A DNA stretch of 64,000 nt, from the NCBI GenBank assembly GCA_040754815.1, contig JBFMBX010000006.1, positions 124,001 to 188,000 of the forward strand, read 5' to 3'. This document shows positions 1 to 7,905 of this stretch, piece after piece. Source of the stretch: Bellilinea sp040754815. GTDB lineage: Bacteria > Chloroflexota > Anaerolineae > Anaerolineales > Anaerolineaceae. The translations under genes were made by a program, and so were the position numbers. The notes beneath the pieces are model-generated. The model was not told the origin of the DNA. It did no database searches and saw only the letters and a list, made by a program, of their open reading frames with translations. Each line of letters starts with the position of its first letter. Position 1 is the first letter of the stretch.

Positions 1-1
1 A

Positions 2-430
2 GACCCCCTTCCGGTTTTCAGTAAATTGTTGTGCATTTCCGATCAATCGCAGGTGCTGGAGGAATTGGCCCGCACGTTGCAGGGTTTGCCCATTGAGGGC
101 AATTCCAGCCTTGGCGATTTATACGAAATGACCCCCAAAGGCGTGACCAAAGCCACCGGTTTGAGCGCACTGCTTCCGGCGCTGGGGTTGGAGAAAGTTC
201 CGCTCATCACGGTGGGCGACGGGGAAAACGACTTCACCATGCTGGATATGGCCGATCTGGCCTGTGCGCCGGCCAACGCGCACCCCCCGCTGAAGGAACA
301 CGCGCAGTTCGTCTTTGACCGGAATGAGCGGGGAATTTTTCACCCTGTGCTGGAAACAGCCTTGCAGCGACTGCCGCTTTCGCAATCGCTGCAAGACCGC
401 CTGCGGGCGGTGATGGTCGCTTCCGGTTAA
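2..430 (+). CDS. HAD-superfamily (IIB/Cof-like) phosphatase, C-terminal part
   Basis: The reading frame is open from the first bases of the window, so only the C-terminal ~143 residues of a gene starting upstream are visible. It carries the HAD motif IV signature GDGENDF (around nt 219-239), whose acidic residues bind Mg2+ in haloacid dehalogenase-type phosphatases, followed by the A-x-A-N-A-H-P-P segment typical of class IIB (Cof, sucrose-phosphate and mannosyl-phosphoglycerate phosphatases). The product is probably a cytoplasmic sugar-phosphate phosphatase. The substrate cannot be told because the nucleophile Asp motif and cap lie outside the window. Confidence 0.75.
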   Translation, partial: DPLPVFSKLLCISDQSQVLEELARTLQGLPIEGNSSLGDLYEMTPKGVTKATGLSALLPALGLEKVPLITVGDGENDFTMLDMADLACAPANAHPPLKEHAQFVFDRNERGIFHPVLETALQRLPLSQSLQDRLRAVMVASG

Positions 431-450
431 TCCCCGCCGCCGCTTTTTGT

Positions 451-1428
451 TTAGCGAATGGTGAATGAGCCGGAGCCTAAATCCTCACAGATGATCAAAA
501 TGGGATTTTCTGCACCGGCGTAAGAGGCGCTTTCCCACACGCCCTCTTTGTCACTGCCGGAAACCCGGTTCAACCAGTTGGGCAGGTTCACGCTCCCCGA
601 CCCATCGTTGCGGATTTCCAGCCGGAGCGGAATTTCGCCCCCCGTCAGGATCTGGATGGAACCGCTGCTGCCTTCCAGACGCAGGGTGAGGTTGCCTTCC
701 TCCGGCAAAGTGATTTGCAGACTGCCCGAGCCGCCGTCAATTCTGGCTGTGTAGGGTTCAACACCCGCCGGCAGCTGAATTTCCATCCGCCCGGAGGACT
801 GGTCAATTTCCAGTTCGGCCAGTTGCAGTGCCGAAAGATCCATTTCTGCCGAACCGGATGAACCATCCACCGTCAATTCGAGCGGTATGGAGGGTGTCAG
901 TCCGACTTCCCAGCGGGCAGTCGGGTCGGCGGAAAAGGTAAATGAGGGGTTGGATTGGACGCGTTCGAGACGGATGCGGCGCAGACTTTCGCCGCTGGAT
1001 ATGAAACGCAGTTCGCCGAAGTAATCAATTTCGGCTTCCAGCAGGTTGGTGCTGTTACTCAAGCCGTAAAGGCGTGCCGGCTGACTGCTGAGGTCGAGGG
1101 TAATCTCGGCGCGGCTGGCCTCTCCCAGCGGTTCGCGGATTGATTCGTGGCGCAAAACGCCGCTGGTAGAAAGGCCCAGCGCCGAGCCGGCAACCAGCAC
1201 GACCACGGCGATGCCGACAGCCACCACGCCAATCAACACTCCCCCAAGCGGGGATTGGCGGCCAAAGAGCAAATCCAAGCCGATAACAATGAGAATCAAC
1301 GGCCACAGGCTGCCCAGCATGGCCAGATTCTCGCGGGGAATGACGCCAAAATTGCTCAGCAGCCAGATTGCACCAACGCCGATCAACAACACCGGCCAGA
1401 ACAGAGAACGGTAGGATTTTCGATTCAT
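451..1428 (-). CDS. LiaF-like membrane protein with beta-repeat domain
   Basis: Protein of 325 aa with three N-terminal membrane segments (about residues 8-26, 36-54, 60-85). A long extracytoplasmic part follows, built of short repeats with Ser-Gly-Ser and Gly-Ser-Gly turns, as in the DUF4097/LiaF 'toastrack' beta-helix fold. The N-terminal pair of helices resembles the LiaI/LiaF transmembrane region found in cell-envelope stress proteins. It lies downstream of, and on the same strand as, the PspC-domain gene. That pairing is typical of envelope-stress sensing modules, so a regulatory or scaffolding role at the membrane is inferred. No enzymatic motif is visible. Confidence 0.7.
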   Translation of the reverse strand: MNRKSYRSLFWPVLLIGVGAIWLLSNFGVIPRENLAMLGSLWPLILIVIGLDLLFGRQSPLGGVLIGVVAVGIAVVVLVAGSALGLSTSGVLRHESIREPLGEASRAEITLDLSSQPARLYGLSNSTNLLEAEIDYFGELRFISSGESLRRIRLERVQSNPSFTFSADPTARWEVGLTPSIPLELTVDGSSGSAEMDLSALQLAELEIDQSSGRMEIQLPAGVEPYTARIDGGSGSLQITLPEEGNLTLRLEGSSGSIQILTGGEIPLRLEIRNDGSGSVNLPNWLNRVSGSDKEGVWESASYAGAENPILIICEDLGSGSFTIR

Positions 1429-1512
1429 ATTCTTTCCACTTTCTTCAATTAAGTCGGTTATGGCTGGTTTAAGGTTTATCAGGAGAAATGCGCCATAACC
1501 GGAAAAATTTTT

Positions 1513-1713
1513 TTACAGCGGCGAAACCGGTTCCTCGGGGACGATCAGCCACATGATCAGATAAATCAACAGCCCCTGACCGCCGAGGAAAAACAACAAC
1601 AAAAAGACCAGCCGGACGACGGTTGGATCCAGCCCCAGATATTCTGCCAGACCGCCACACACACCGCCCAGCATTCTATCCTGACGACTGCGGTATAAAC
1701 GTTTTGTTTGCAT
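1513..1713 (-). CDS. PspC-domain membrane protein
   Basis: Small protein (66 aa from this start) with the PspC signature: an N-terminal basic segment, the RMLGGVCGGLAEYLGLDP motif, then one hydrophobic helix ending near the C terminus. The PspC family acts in phage-shock or envelope-stress responses. Two ATG codons lie two codons apart (1719 and 1713). The GGAGG at 1722-1726 is 8 nt from the second and only 2 nt from the first, so 1713 is preferred. It is probably co-transcribed with the LiaF-like gene, with an 84-nt gap between them. Confidence 0.85.
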   Translation of the reverse strand: MQTKRLYRSRQDRMLGGVCGGLAEYLGLDPTVVRLVFLLLFFLGGQGLLIYLIMWLIVPEEPVSPL

Positions 1714-1774
1714 TTTCATTACCTCCGCTTTTATTTACGAGGGAGGGATGAAAAAGTTGCATCGAGCCGGAAAA

Positions 1775-2509
1775 TCAGGAGGGCAAACGGCTGAGGGTGA
1801 CCAGACGGGTGCCTTTAACCTGCGGAAACGCCGCCCCCTGCTGAATGGTGAGCAGAGCGGCCTGTTCATCCACAATTTGGGTGCCGGAAATCAGGTGAAT
1901 ACCGTAGTCAAATAACAACGGAGTGAGGGGGGTGCTGGGGCCGAGCAGCATGACCAGCGCGCGCGGGTTGCGCCAGTGCAACAGATCTTCCAGCGTCTGA
2001 TTGACCAGCGTCATGCCGGTGATGGCAAGGATATCCGCCAGCGGGACGATATCGGGTGCGGCTTCGGCGGGGATATCCCTGCCGCGCGGTTGTTTTTCCA
2101 GCACCAGCACGCGCGCGCCGCCCTGCCGGAGTTTTTCCACCTGCGGAAAGTGGCCGACCAGCACAATCGTCTTGCCGGGGGCGAGGGTTTGCAAATAATC
2201 AAAGGCGTTGATTTCGGTCAGCAGGTTTTCAGGGGGCGGGGGCAGCAGTGAGTTCAACGCCGCCATACCCAGACTGGCTTCCTGCGGGTTTGCCGAGTTC
2301 ACCCAGTCGGCCAGTTCCTGTGCGGTTTTCTGGTGCAGGCTGCCCACATCCCGAATGCGGCTGCTGCCGTGTTCGCCCTCACTGCGCAGGGTTGCGGCGA
2401 GGCCGCATTGCCGGCTGCATACGGCGGTCCAGTTCACGCCCATGATCACATTACGAACCGGGACGGGTTCGGCCGGCATGAGTTTCAATAAATCCTCGAT
2501 CATTTTCAT
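1775..2509 (-). CDS. DUF4213/DUF364 (putative heavy-metal chelation) protein
   Basis: About 244 aa. The sequence matches the DUF4213-DUF364 architecture: an N-terminal part with the V-x-x-G-x-N-W-T-A-V stretch and a C-terminal Rossmann-like part (L-V-G-H-F, then V-L-E-K-Q-P-R-G-R-D-I-P, and L-L-G-P-S-T-P-L). Family members are proposed, without firm proof, to handle metals or metal-tetrapyrrole cofactors. The open frame extends further upstream to 2677. I place the start at the ATG at 2509 because a strong GGAGGGAGGG lies just before it (2511-2520), a -10 box sits at 2528-2533, and the longer N terminus looks non-coding. Confidence 0.7.
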   Translation of the reverse strand: MKMIEDLLKLMPAEPVPVRNVIMGVNWTAVCSRQCGLAATLRSEGEHGSSRIRDVGSLHQKTAQELADWVNSANPQEASLGMAALNSLLPPPPENLLTEINAFDYLQTLAPGKTIVLVGHFPQVEKLRQGGARVLVLEKQPRGRDIPAEAAPDIVPLADILAITGMTLVNQTLEDLLHWRNPRALVMLLGPSTPLTPLLFDYGIHLISGTQIVDEQAALLTIQQGAAFPQVKGTRLVTLSRLPS

Positions 2510-2527
2510 GGTTACCCTCCCTCCCCG

Positions 2528-2555
2528 ATTATAACTTCTTACGATATTGTTGCAG
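2528..2555 (-). promoter_or_regulatory. sigma-70-type promoter for the DUF364 gene
   Basis: On the minus strand CTGCAA (2550-2555), a 16-nt spacer and a perfect TATAAT (2528-2533) precede the GGAGGG ribosome-binding site and the ATG at 2509, giving a leader of only about 12-15 nt. The rest of the 2510-2838 intergenic region between these divergent genes shows no other clear element. Confidence 0.6.
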
Positions 2556-2838
2556 GGGAGGATTATTTTTTTTACGCCGGATTGTTGAACGAGGCAAAAC
2601 CCTGCCAACATACAGGTTCGGCCTTTGCGGTTGCGGGAAAATGCCGCCTGAGCGGATGCGTTGACCGGCTGTTTCAAAGTGAGGGCGGGTAGATTTTCAT
2701 AAACCGCCGACAGGCGGCGCGTTTCCTTACCGTAAATCCTCTAAGCCGCTTACCTTCCTGTTTTTGGGTGGAATTAATCGAGAATTTGAGGTAATCTTAA
2801 TCTTGAACAGGCCGGTCAAAAAATCAGGAGGAAGAATT

Positions 2839-3921
2839 GTGGCGCGTAAAACCCTTGGATATACTCAACTGGAATGGACGTGCCCGCGCTGCGGAACACG
2901 CAACCCCGGTGCGGAGAAGGTTTGTCTATCCTGCGGCGGGCCGCAGCCGGAAGATGTCCGCTTTGAACAGCCCCTCGAACAGGAACTGATCACCGGTGAA
3001 GAAGCCCAGAAAATTGCCGCGCAAGAGCCGGATATTCACTGCGGCTTTTGCGGCACGCGCAATTCTGCCGGCGCCGCAACCTGCCGCCAGTGCGGGGCCG
3101 ATTTGAAGCAAGGCATCCAGCGCAAGGCGGGCGAGGTGGTGGGGGCGTTTTCAACAGCGCCTGTCGAGGATGTTCCCTGTCCGGCGTGCGGGGCACCGAA
3201 CCCGGCTTCTGCCCGCTTTTGCCGCACCTGCGGAGCGCCGCTGACCAGACCCTCTCCCTCCCCTGTGGCGGTTGAAACACCACGCAAAACTCCCTCACGC
3301 GCCGGGGTAATCATCGCTGTGGCTGTGCTGCTGGTGGTGGTGATCGGCTGTCTGCTGATCTTGAGCGGCGTTTTCAACCGCACCACCGAGGTAATCGGCA
3401 CGGTTGAATCAACCCAGTGGCAGACCCGGCTGGTCATCGAGGCGCTGCAGCCGGTAGAACGGGCTGACTGGCGCGAAGATATACCCGCTGATGCGCAGGT
3501 GCTTGACTGTGACTACCGCTATGCTTTTACCTCCGATGAGCCGCAGGCGGTGGCTACGGAAGTGTGCGGCACGCCGTACACCATTGATCGGGGCACCGGC
3601 TTTGGGGAAGTGGTGCAGGACTGCGTCTATCAGGTCTATGCCGAGTACTGCCGCTACTCCGTTCTGGATTGGAGCGAGGTAGATGCGCTGACGCTGAGCG
3701 GCAGTGATGCCAACCCGGTTTTTCCCCGGCCGCAATTGAGCGGTGAACAGCGAATCGGCTCACAGCAGGCGGTGTATCAGATCATTTTCCTTGCCGGGGG
3801 TGAAACGTATACCTACCAAACCGGCGATGAGGCCATTTTCCGGCAGGCTCAGCCCGGCAGCCGCTGGATTCTGGATGTCAATAGCCGCGGCGAAGTGGTG
3901 CGGGTAGAACCGGCACGCTAG
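2839..3921 (+). CDS. triple zinc-ribbon membrane protein
   Basis: About 360 aa. Three zinc ribbons (pairs of CxxC) come first, beginning near residues 15, 68 and 114. A proline-rich linker and one transmembrane helix (about 155-178) follow, then a ~180-residue extracytoplasmic domain I do not recognise, containing several Cys that may form disulfides. The start is set at GTG 2839 because AGGAGG lies 7 nt upstream; the longer frame from 2764 lacks an RBS. The architecture of cytoplasmic zinc ribbons, one helix and an outer domain is common in Chloroflexota membrane proteins of unknown role. No operon partner is evident. Confidence 0.7.
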   Translation: MARKTLGYTQLEWTCPRCGTRNPGAEKVCLSCGGPQPEDVRFEQPLEQELITGEEAQKIAAQEPDIHCGFCGTRNSAGAATCRQCGADLKQGIQRKAGEVVGAFSTAPVEDVPCPACGAPNPASARFCRTCGAPLTRPSPSPVAVETPRKTPSRAGVIIAVAVLLVVVIGCLLILSGVFNRTTEVIGTVESTQWQTRLVIEALQPVERADWREDIPADAQVLDCDYRYAFTSDEPQAVATEVCGTPYTIDRGTGFGEVVQDCVYQVYAEYCRYSVLDWSEVDALTLSGSDANPVFPRPQLSGEQRIGSQQAVYQIIFLAGGETYTYQTGDEAIFRQAQPGSRWILDVNSRGEVVRVEPAR

Positions 3922-3990
3922 ACTCGCTGCTCAGTCAGGGCGGTGGAGAAGAGTACCCTGCCCAAAGACACTTTCCTTTCGTAACTTATG

Positions 3991-3996
3991 TATAAT
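3991..3996 (+). promoter_or_regulatory. extended -10 promoter for the DUF3592 gene
   Basis: A perfect TATAAT preceded by TATG (extended -10, TGTATAAT) lies 37 nt before the ATG at 4033. No good -35 box is seen at the usual distance, which is acceptable for extended -10 promoters. Confidence 0.55.
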
Positions 3997-4032
3997 GAAA
4001 GGAAATTCTCGGCGATGGGGAGGGGCTAAAAA

Positions 4033-4554
4033 ATGGATGCTTCCAGCAGTATTACGGTTTTTGGTGTTCTTTGCATGGGGTTTTTATTTTTAATCTTTGG
4101 CGGGCTGGGGGTGTGGCTGATTCTGCGTCATCAAAAGAACAGGGAAAAAGCCCGGCAAAGCCTTAACTGGCCAAAGACCGCTGGCCGGGTGATCGAATCG
4201 CGTATTGCCGAGCATGAAAGCGAGGATGAAGACGGCCGGACTACCTCCACTTTCTCACCGGTGGTGCGGTATGAATATCAGGTTGGGGGAGTTTCTTATA
4301 CCGGCAATCGGATTGGGATCGGTTCAACGGTGGCCGTCAGCGGCCGAAAACAGGCGGAGCAAAAAATTGCCTCCTATCCTGCGGGAAAATCGGTGACGGT
4401 GTACTATAATTCCGAAAACCCGGCGGAGGCCGTGCTGGAAACAGGAGTTACCGGTAATGCAGAGTTAATCATCGGCATTATCCTGATTGTGATTGGTCTT
4501 TCGATTTTGTGTCTGGGTGTTGGCGGCATTTTGCTGAATTGGCTCACTTCATAA
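4033..4554 (+). CDS. DUF3592 domain membrane protein
   Basis: Protein of 173 aa with an N-terminal transmembrane helix (about 8-32) and a C-terminal one (about 145-168). They flank a soluble segment with the DUF3592 pattern: W-P-x-T-x-G-x-V, then V-x-Y-x-Y-x-V-x-G-x-x-Y-x-G, then the YYNSENPAEAVLE motif. The function of this family is unknown. It overlaps no neighbour but ends only 26 nt before the DUF4380 gene, so co-transcription is possible. A TATAAT box lies upstream. Confidence 0.8.
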   Translation: MDASSSITVFGVLCMGFLFLIFGGLGVWLILRHQKNREKARQSLNWPKTAGRVIESRIAEHESEDEDGRTTSTFSPVVRYEYQVGGVSYTGNRIGIGSTVAVSGRKQAEQKIASYPAGKSVTVYYNSENPAEAVLETGVTGNAELIIGIILIVIGLSILCLGVGGILLNWLTS

Positions 4555-4580
4555 AGTTTGATTCGAGGCAGGCATTGATT

Positions 4581-5495
4581 ATGGAGATTGTATCGTTCAA
4601 CGGCTGGCAACAGTGTATTCGTCTGCGAAACGAACTGGTGGATGTGGTCATTTCCACCGTAGTTGGCCCGCGAATTTTGCGTTACGGCTTTCTCGATGAG
4701 GAAAACGAATTTGGCGAAATTGAAGAAGAACAGGGCCTGACGGGCGGCGGCGAATGGCGCATGTACGGCGGGCACCGGTTGTGGCATGCGCCGGAAGCCG
4801 ACCCGCGTACCTATTACCCGGATAACGAACCCATCGAGTGGCAGGATCTGGGTGATGGCGTGCGAGTCACCCAGCCGGTTGAGCGAACGACCGGCATTCA
4901 AAAGGAGATGGATATCCGCCTATCACCGGTAGGCACGCATGTGCGCGTGATTCACCGGCTGTATAACCGCGGCTTGTGGGAAGTGCGCTTTGCGCCGTGG
5001 GCGCTTTCGGTGATGCTTGCCGGAGGGACGGCCATTCTGCCCATGCCGCCGCGCATGCCGCACTCCGACGCGGCTGCTTTATTGCCGGTTAATTCCCTGG
5101 CCCTGTGGCCGTATACCGACCTGAGCGATTCGCGTTTGATTTGGGGGCGCCACTACCTGCTGGTGCGGCAGGATCCGTTGATTAAGATTGCGCAGAAAAT
5201 TGGCGCTTATATTCCCGCCGGCTGGTGTGCCTACGCCCGGCGCGGCCACTTATTCATCAAACGGTTTGCCGTCGAAAGTGCTGCAACCTATCCGGATCGG
5301 GGTTGTAATGTGGAAGTGTTCACCAACGAACGCTTTTTGGAACTGGAAACACTGGGGCCGTTGCAAGCCGTTCCGCCACAGGGCTTCATCGAGCATGTCG
5401 AGGACTGGTACCTGTTCCGCGATGTGCCAACCCCGCACAACGATGCGCAGGTGGAGCGTCATGTGCTGACCCGCATTGTGGAAACGGTGGTCTGA
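4581..5495 (+). CDS. DUF4380-type aldose-epimerase-like protein
   Basis: Protein of 304 aa starting at ATG 4581; the open frame extends back to 4509 but overlaps the previous gene. The pattern V-x-x-R-I-L-R-Y-G near the N terminus, W-R-x-Y-G-G-H-R-L-W-H-A-P-E, and F-V-E-H-V-E-D-W-Y-L near the C terminus fit the DUF4380 family, whose members have a galactose-mutarotase-like beta-sandwich. A carbohydrate-binding or sugar-epimerising role is inferred from the fold. It is followed after 9 nt by a PfkB-type sugar kinase on the same strand, which supports a small carbohydrate-use operon. No membrane or signal segment is seen. Confidence 0.7.
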   Translation: MEIVSFNGWQQCIRLRNELVDVVISTVVGPRILRYGFLDEENEFGEIEEEQGLTGGGEWRMYGGHRLWHAPEADPRTYYPDNEPIEWQDLGDGVRVTQPVERTTGIQKEMDIRLSPVGTHVRVIHRLYNRGLWEVRFAPWALSVMLAGGTAILPMPPRMPHSDAAALLPVNSLALWPYTDLSDSRLIWGRHYLLVRQDPLIKIAQKIGAYIPAGWCAYARRGHLFIKRFAVESAATYPDRGCNVEVFTNERFLELETLGPLQAVPPQGFIEHVEDWYLFRDVPTPHNDAQVERHVLTRIVETVV

Positions 5496-5504
5496 GCCTG
5501 CCGG

Positions 5505-6416
5505 ATGGCGCGATTTCTGGTTTCGGGTTTAATCAACATCGAAACGACCCTGCGGATTGAGCGTTTTCCGCTGGAATACAACCCGGTTAACTTCCCTTTT
5601 TTCGGTGTTCAATCCAGTGTTTCGGGGGTGGGTTATAACCTTGCCAAAGCGCTCAGCCGGCTGGGAAATGCGGTGAATTTTCTATCGTTAATCGGCAGGG
5701 ATGATGCAGGCCGTCTGGTGCTATCGGCTTTGCAGCGGGATCACATTCCGGCGGCGGGGGTGCTGAAACGGCTTGAACAGACGCCGCAATCGGTGATTCT
5801 GTACGATGCGCAGGGCAAGCGCCAGATTCACACGGATTTGAAGGATATTCAAGAGCAGGTATACTCGCCTCGCCCGGCCGGGCAGGCATTGGCCGCCTGC
5901 GATGTGGCTGTGCTGTGCAACATCAATTTTTCCCGCCCTCTGCTGGTCAAGGCGCGCCGGCTGGGAAAGCCGATTGCAACCGATGTTCACGCCATCCATG
6001 ACCTTGAGGATGATTACAACCGCGATTTCATGCAGTTTGCCGATATTCTCTTCATGAGCCACGAAAGGCTGCCCCTGCCGGCGGAGGAGTGGCTGCGCGC
6101 CGTGCTGGCAAGATACCCGGCCCGCATCGTGGTTATCGGTTTGGGGGAAATGGGCTGTCTGCTGGCAGAACGCGGTGAAAAGGAAATCCATCATATTCCG
6201 GCGGTCAGCACCCGCCCGGTGATGAATACGATTGGCGCGGGGGATGCGCTGTTTGCGGCCTTTTTACATGCTTATTTTCGGGGAGAGGCGGCGCAAACCG
6301 CCATCCGCAAAGCGGTGGTGTTTGCTTCGTATAAAATCGGCGCCGTTTCGGCGGCGGATGGATTTCTGGATGCGGAAGGGTTGGAAAAACTGGCTCAGCA
6401 GGTCAGTGCCGCTTAA
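5505..6416 (+). CDS. PfkB-family carbohydrate kinase
   Basis: Protein of 303 aa with the ribokinase fold. The N-terminal V-S-G-V-G-Y-N-L-A-K-A-L-x-x-L-G segment is the first PfkB signature region. The second signature, N-T-I-G-A-G-D-A-L-F-A-A-F (near residue 240), contains the anion hole and the catalytic Asp of GAGD. It phosphorylates a small sugar or nucleoside with ATP; the substrate cannot be read from sequence. It sits 9 nt after the DUF4380 gene, suggesting both act on the same carbohydrate. The start at ATG 5505 has a weak purine-rich upstream region. Confidence 0.85.
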   Translation: MARFLVSGLINIETTLRIERFPLEYNPVNFPFFGVQSSVSGVGYNLAKALSRLGNAVNFLSLIGRDDAGRLVLSALQRDHIPAAGVLKRLEQTPQSVILYDAQGKRQIHTDLKDIQEQVYSPRPAGQALAACDVAVLCNINFSRPLLVKARRLGKPIATDVHAIHDLEDDYNRDFMQFADILFMSHERLPLPAEEWLRAVLARYPARIVVIGLGEMGCLLAERGEKEIHHIPAVSTRPVMNTIGAGDALFAAFLHAYFRGEAAQTAIRKAVVFASYKIGAVSAADGFLDAEGLEKLAQQVSAA

Positions 6417-6428
6417 CCGATTCTTAAC

Positions 6429-6457
6429 TTGCTTTCCCCGCGGCTTACGGCTACAAT
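6429..6457 (+). promoter_or_regulatory. sigma-70-type promoter for the phosphatase gene
   Basis: TTGCTT (6429-6434), a 17-nt spacer and TACAAT (6452-6457) lie 35 nt before the GTG at 6492. They lie just after the stop of the kinase gene, so the phosphatase gene probably has its own promoter. Confidence 0.6.
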
Positions 6458-6491
6458 TCCCGGCATCACTGGCTGTTTACAGGAGTTGAGT

Positions 6492-7079
6492 GTGGAGATC
6501 GAAGGTAAAACCGAGCGCGAAGCGACCATGGATGTGGCAAAATTTGTGCGCCTGTTTCGCGTCCGGTTGGTGACGCAGGGAACGCGGGCAACTTTTTGGT
6601 GGTTGTTCAATGTATTCAACCGGCTGGTTCTGGATCGTCCTCTACGGGCGCAGTCTGAAATCAACCCGCACCTTTTCGTGGGGGCGCAGTTTCGCCAGCG
6701 CGGCTGGCGGGTTTTACAGCGCTGGGGCATCCGCGGGGTGATTAACCTGCGGGCTGAATTCGATGATCGTCAACTGGGGGTGGAAATGCCCGCTTACCTG
6801 CACCTACCGACGGTGGACGATGCCGCGCCTTCGCTGGAGCATTTGCAGGCCGGGGTCGAGTTTTACCGGCGGGTAAAGCAGGAAGGGGGAAAGGTGTATA
6901 TCCACTGTGGGGCAGGGGTGGGACGGGCGCCCAGCATGGCTGCCGCCTGTCTGGTTGCCGAAGGGTTGACCCCGGCTCAGGCATGGGAGAAAATCCGCCG
7001 GGTGCGGGTTTTCATCCGTCCAACGCGCGTTCAGCAGGAACAGATCGAGCGGTTTGCGGCGTTGATGGCTCAGCAGTAA
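6492..7079 (+). CDS. dual-specificity/tyrosine protein phosphatase-like protein
   Basis: Protein of 195 aa from GTG 6492, which has CAGGAG 6 nt upstream; the frame is open from 6429. It contains the Cys-based phosphatase P-loop H-C-G-A-G-V-G-R (Cys about residue 139). Upstream it has G-V-I-N-L-R-A-E-F-D, typical of the dual-specificity phosphatase fold, and a general-acid region L-P-T-V-D-D-A-A-P. Bacterial relatives act on phospho-Tyr, phospho-Ser or phosphoinositide-like substrates. The N terminus is somewhat hydrophobic. The stop overlaps the 3' end of the convergent RNase H-like gene by 10 nt. Confidence 0.85.
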   Translation: MEIEGKTEREATMDVAKFVRLFRVRLVTQGTRATFWWLFNVFNRLVLDRPLRAQSEINPHLFVGAQFRQRGWRVLQRWGIRGVINLRAEFDDRQLGVEMPAYLHLPTVDDAAPSLEHLQAGVEFYRRVKQEGGKVYIHCGAGVGRAPSMAAACLVAEGLTPAQAWEKIRRVRVFIRPTRVQQEQIERFAALMAQQ

Positions 7080-7618
7080 ATTCGCAGGTCGAGCACCGGC
7101 CAGAATTTGCGGGTCGGCCGGCTGCCGGGCAGGGCGGGGTTGATGGCCTGCAGCGCCGCCGAATAACTGTTGGGGTTGGAGCGAATCTGGCGCAGGGCGC
7201 GACGGGTGAGCGCATCGGCTTCGCGGTTGTGTTTGCGGGGTATCCAGCGCCAGTCGAGATGCTCAAAAGAAGCGGCGATGCGCCGTGCTTTTTCGTGCAG
7301 CGGGCGAATCTGGTCGGAATGAACAGAGGCGGAGCCTTCCATTTGCTCGATGACCGATTTGGCGTCACCGATGATGTGGATGGTTTCGTTTTCGGCGCCC
7401 ATATCGCGCAGGGCTTCCAGTCCTTCAATCAGCGCCAGATACTCGGCAATGTTGCTGCTGGCATCCCGGCCGCGCAAATAGCCACCGTGTCCGCGGGCGA
7501 TGATGCGGTTACCCCGCCAGGCAATCCAGCCGTAACACATGAAGCCGGCACCGTGGGCGGGGCAGTTCTTTTTGGGGATGCCCATGAAGAGACCATCGAA
7601 ATACAGGGTGAGTGTCAT
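7070..7618 (-). CDS. RNase H-like protein (RNase HI family)
   Basis: Protein of 182 aa with the order of acidic residues of the RNase H fold: Y-F-D-G near residue 8, N-I-A-E-Y-L-A-L near 57-64, G-D-A-K-S-V-I near 84-90, and R-E-A-D-A-L near 128. These correspond to the DEDD catalytic set. It would cleave the RNA strand of RNA-DNA hybrids. The first part carries an insert with Cys and His (K-N-C-P-A-H-G), so it is a variant rather than an E. coli-like RnhA. The start at ATG 7618 has GAGGAA upstream and follows a leader with two hairpins. Confidence 0.75.
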   Translation of the reverse strand: MTLTLYFDGLFMGIPKKNCPAHGAGFMCYGWIAWRGNRIIARGHGGYLRGRDASSNIAEYLALIEGLEALRDMGAENETIHIIGDAKSVIEQMEGSASVHSDQIRPLHEKARRIAASFEHLDWRWIPRKHNREADALTRRALRQIRSNPNSYSAALQAINPALPGSRPTRKFWPVLDLRIYC

Positions 7619-7638
7619 GGTTTCCTCGCTGAACGCAA

Positions 7639-7693
7639 ACCGGCGATGGGGAGCGCCATCGCCGGTCGGGAAGAAGAGGGCTCTTTGTGAGCC
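7639..7693 (-). promoter_or_regulatory. two hairpins in the leader of the RNase H-like gene
   Basis: In the 5' leader of the minus-strand RNase H-like gene lie a perfect 11-bp hairpin (7639-7649 with 7656-7666, 6-nt loop) and a smaller one (GGCTC 7679-7683 with GAGCC 7689-7693). The larger ends 20 nt before the start codon. It is not followed by a T-run, so it is not a standard terminator. A translation or stability role is inferred. Confidence 0.5.
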
Positions 7694-7806
7694 AGAGGGA
7701 AGGAAGAAGATGAAAGGTTTTGTCTCGGAACTTGCCTGTTGAGTGAAGGCCTCATTGGTTTGCCTGTGCAGCCTGTGTGAGTTTTTAATTGCTTCACTTG
7801 TTTATG

Positions 7807-7834
7807 ATTATGCAGGATTTGTGTAAAAATGCAA
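7807..7834 (-). promoter_or_regulatory. candidate sigma-70 promoter for the RNase H-like gene
   Basis: On the minus strand TTGCAT (7829-7834), a 16-nt spacer ending in TG, and CATAAT (7807-7812) would start a transcript with a leader of about 180 nt before the ATG at 7618. This leader contains the two hairpins at 7639-7693. Confidence 0.45.
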
Positions 7835-7892
7835 TCAAAAATGGGTAAAGAATAGATTAAGAAATCTGTAAGGTGTCCTGTAAAAGGCTGGC

Positions 7893-7898
7893 TATAAT
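7893..7898 (+). promoter_or_regulatory. -10 box directly before the methyltransferase start
   Basis: A perfect TATAAT ends 7 nt before the ATG at 7906, so the transcript would start at or next to the start codon. No Shine-Dalgarno sequence is present in between. The -35 region is weak. Confidence 0.55.
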
Positions 7899-7905
7899 TA
7901 AGAAC

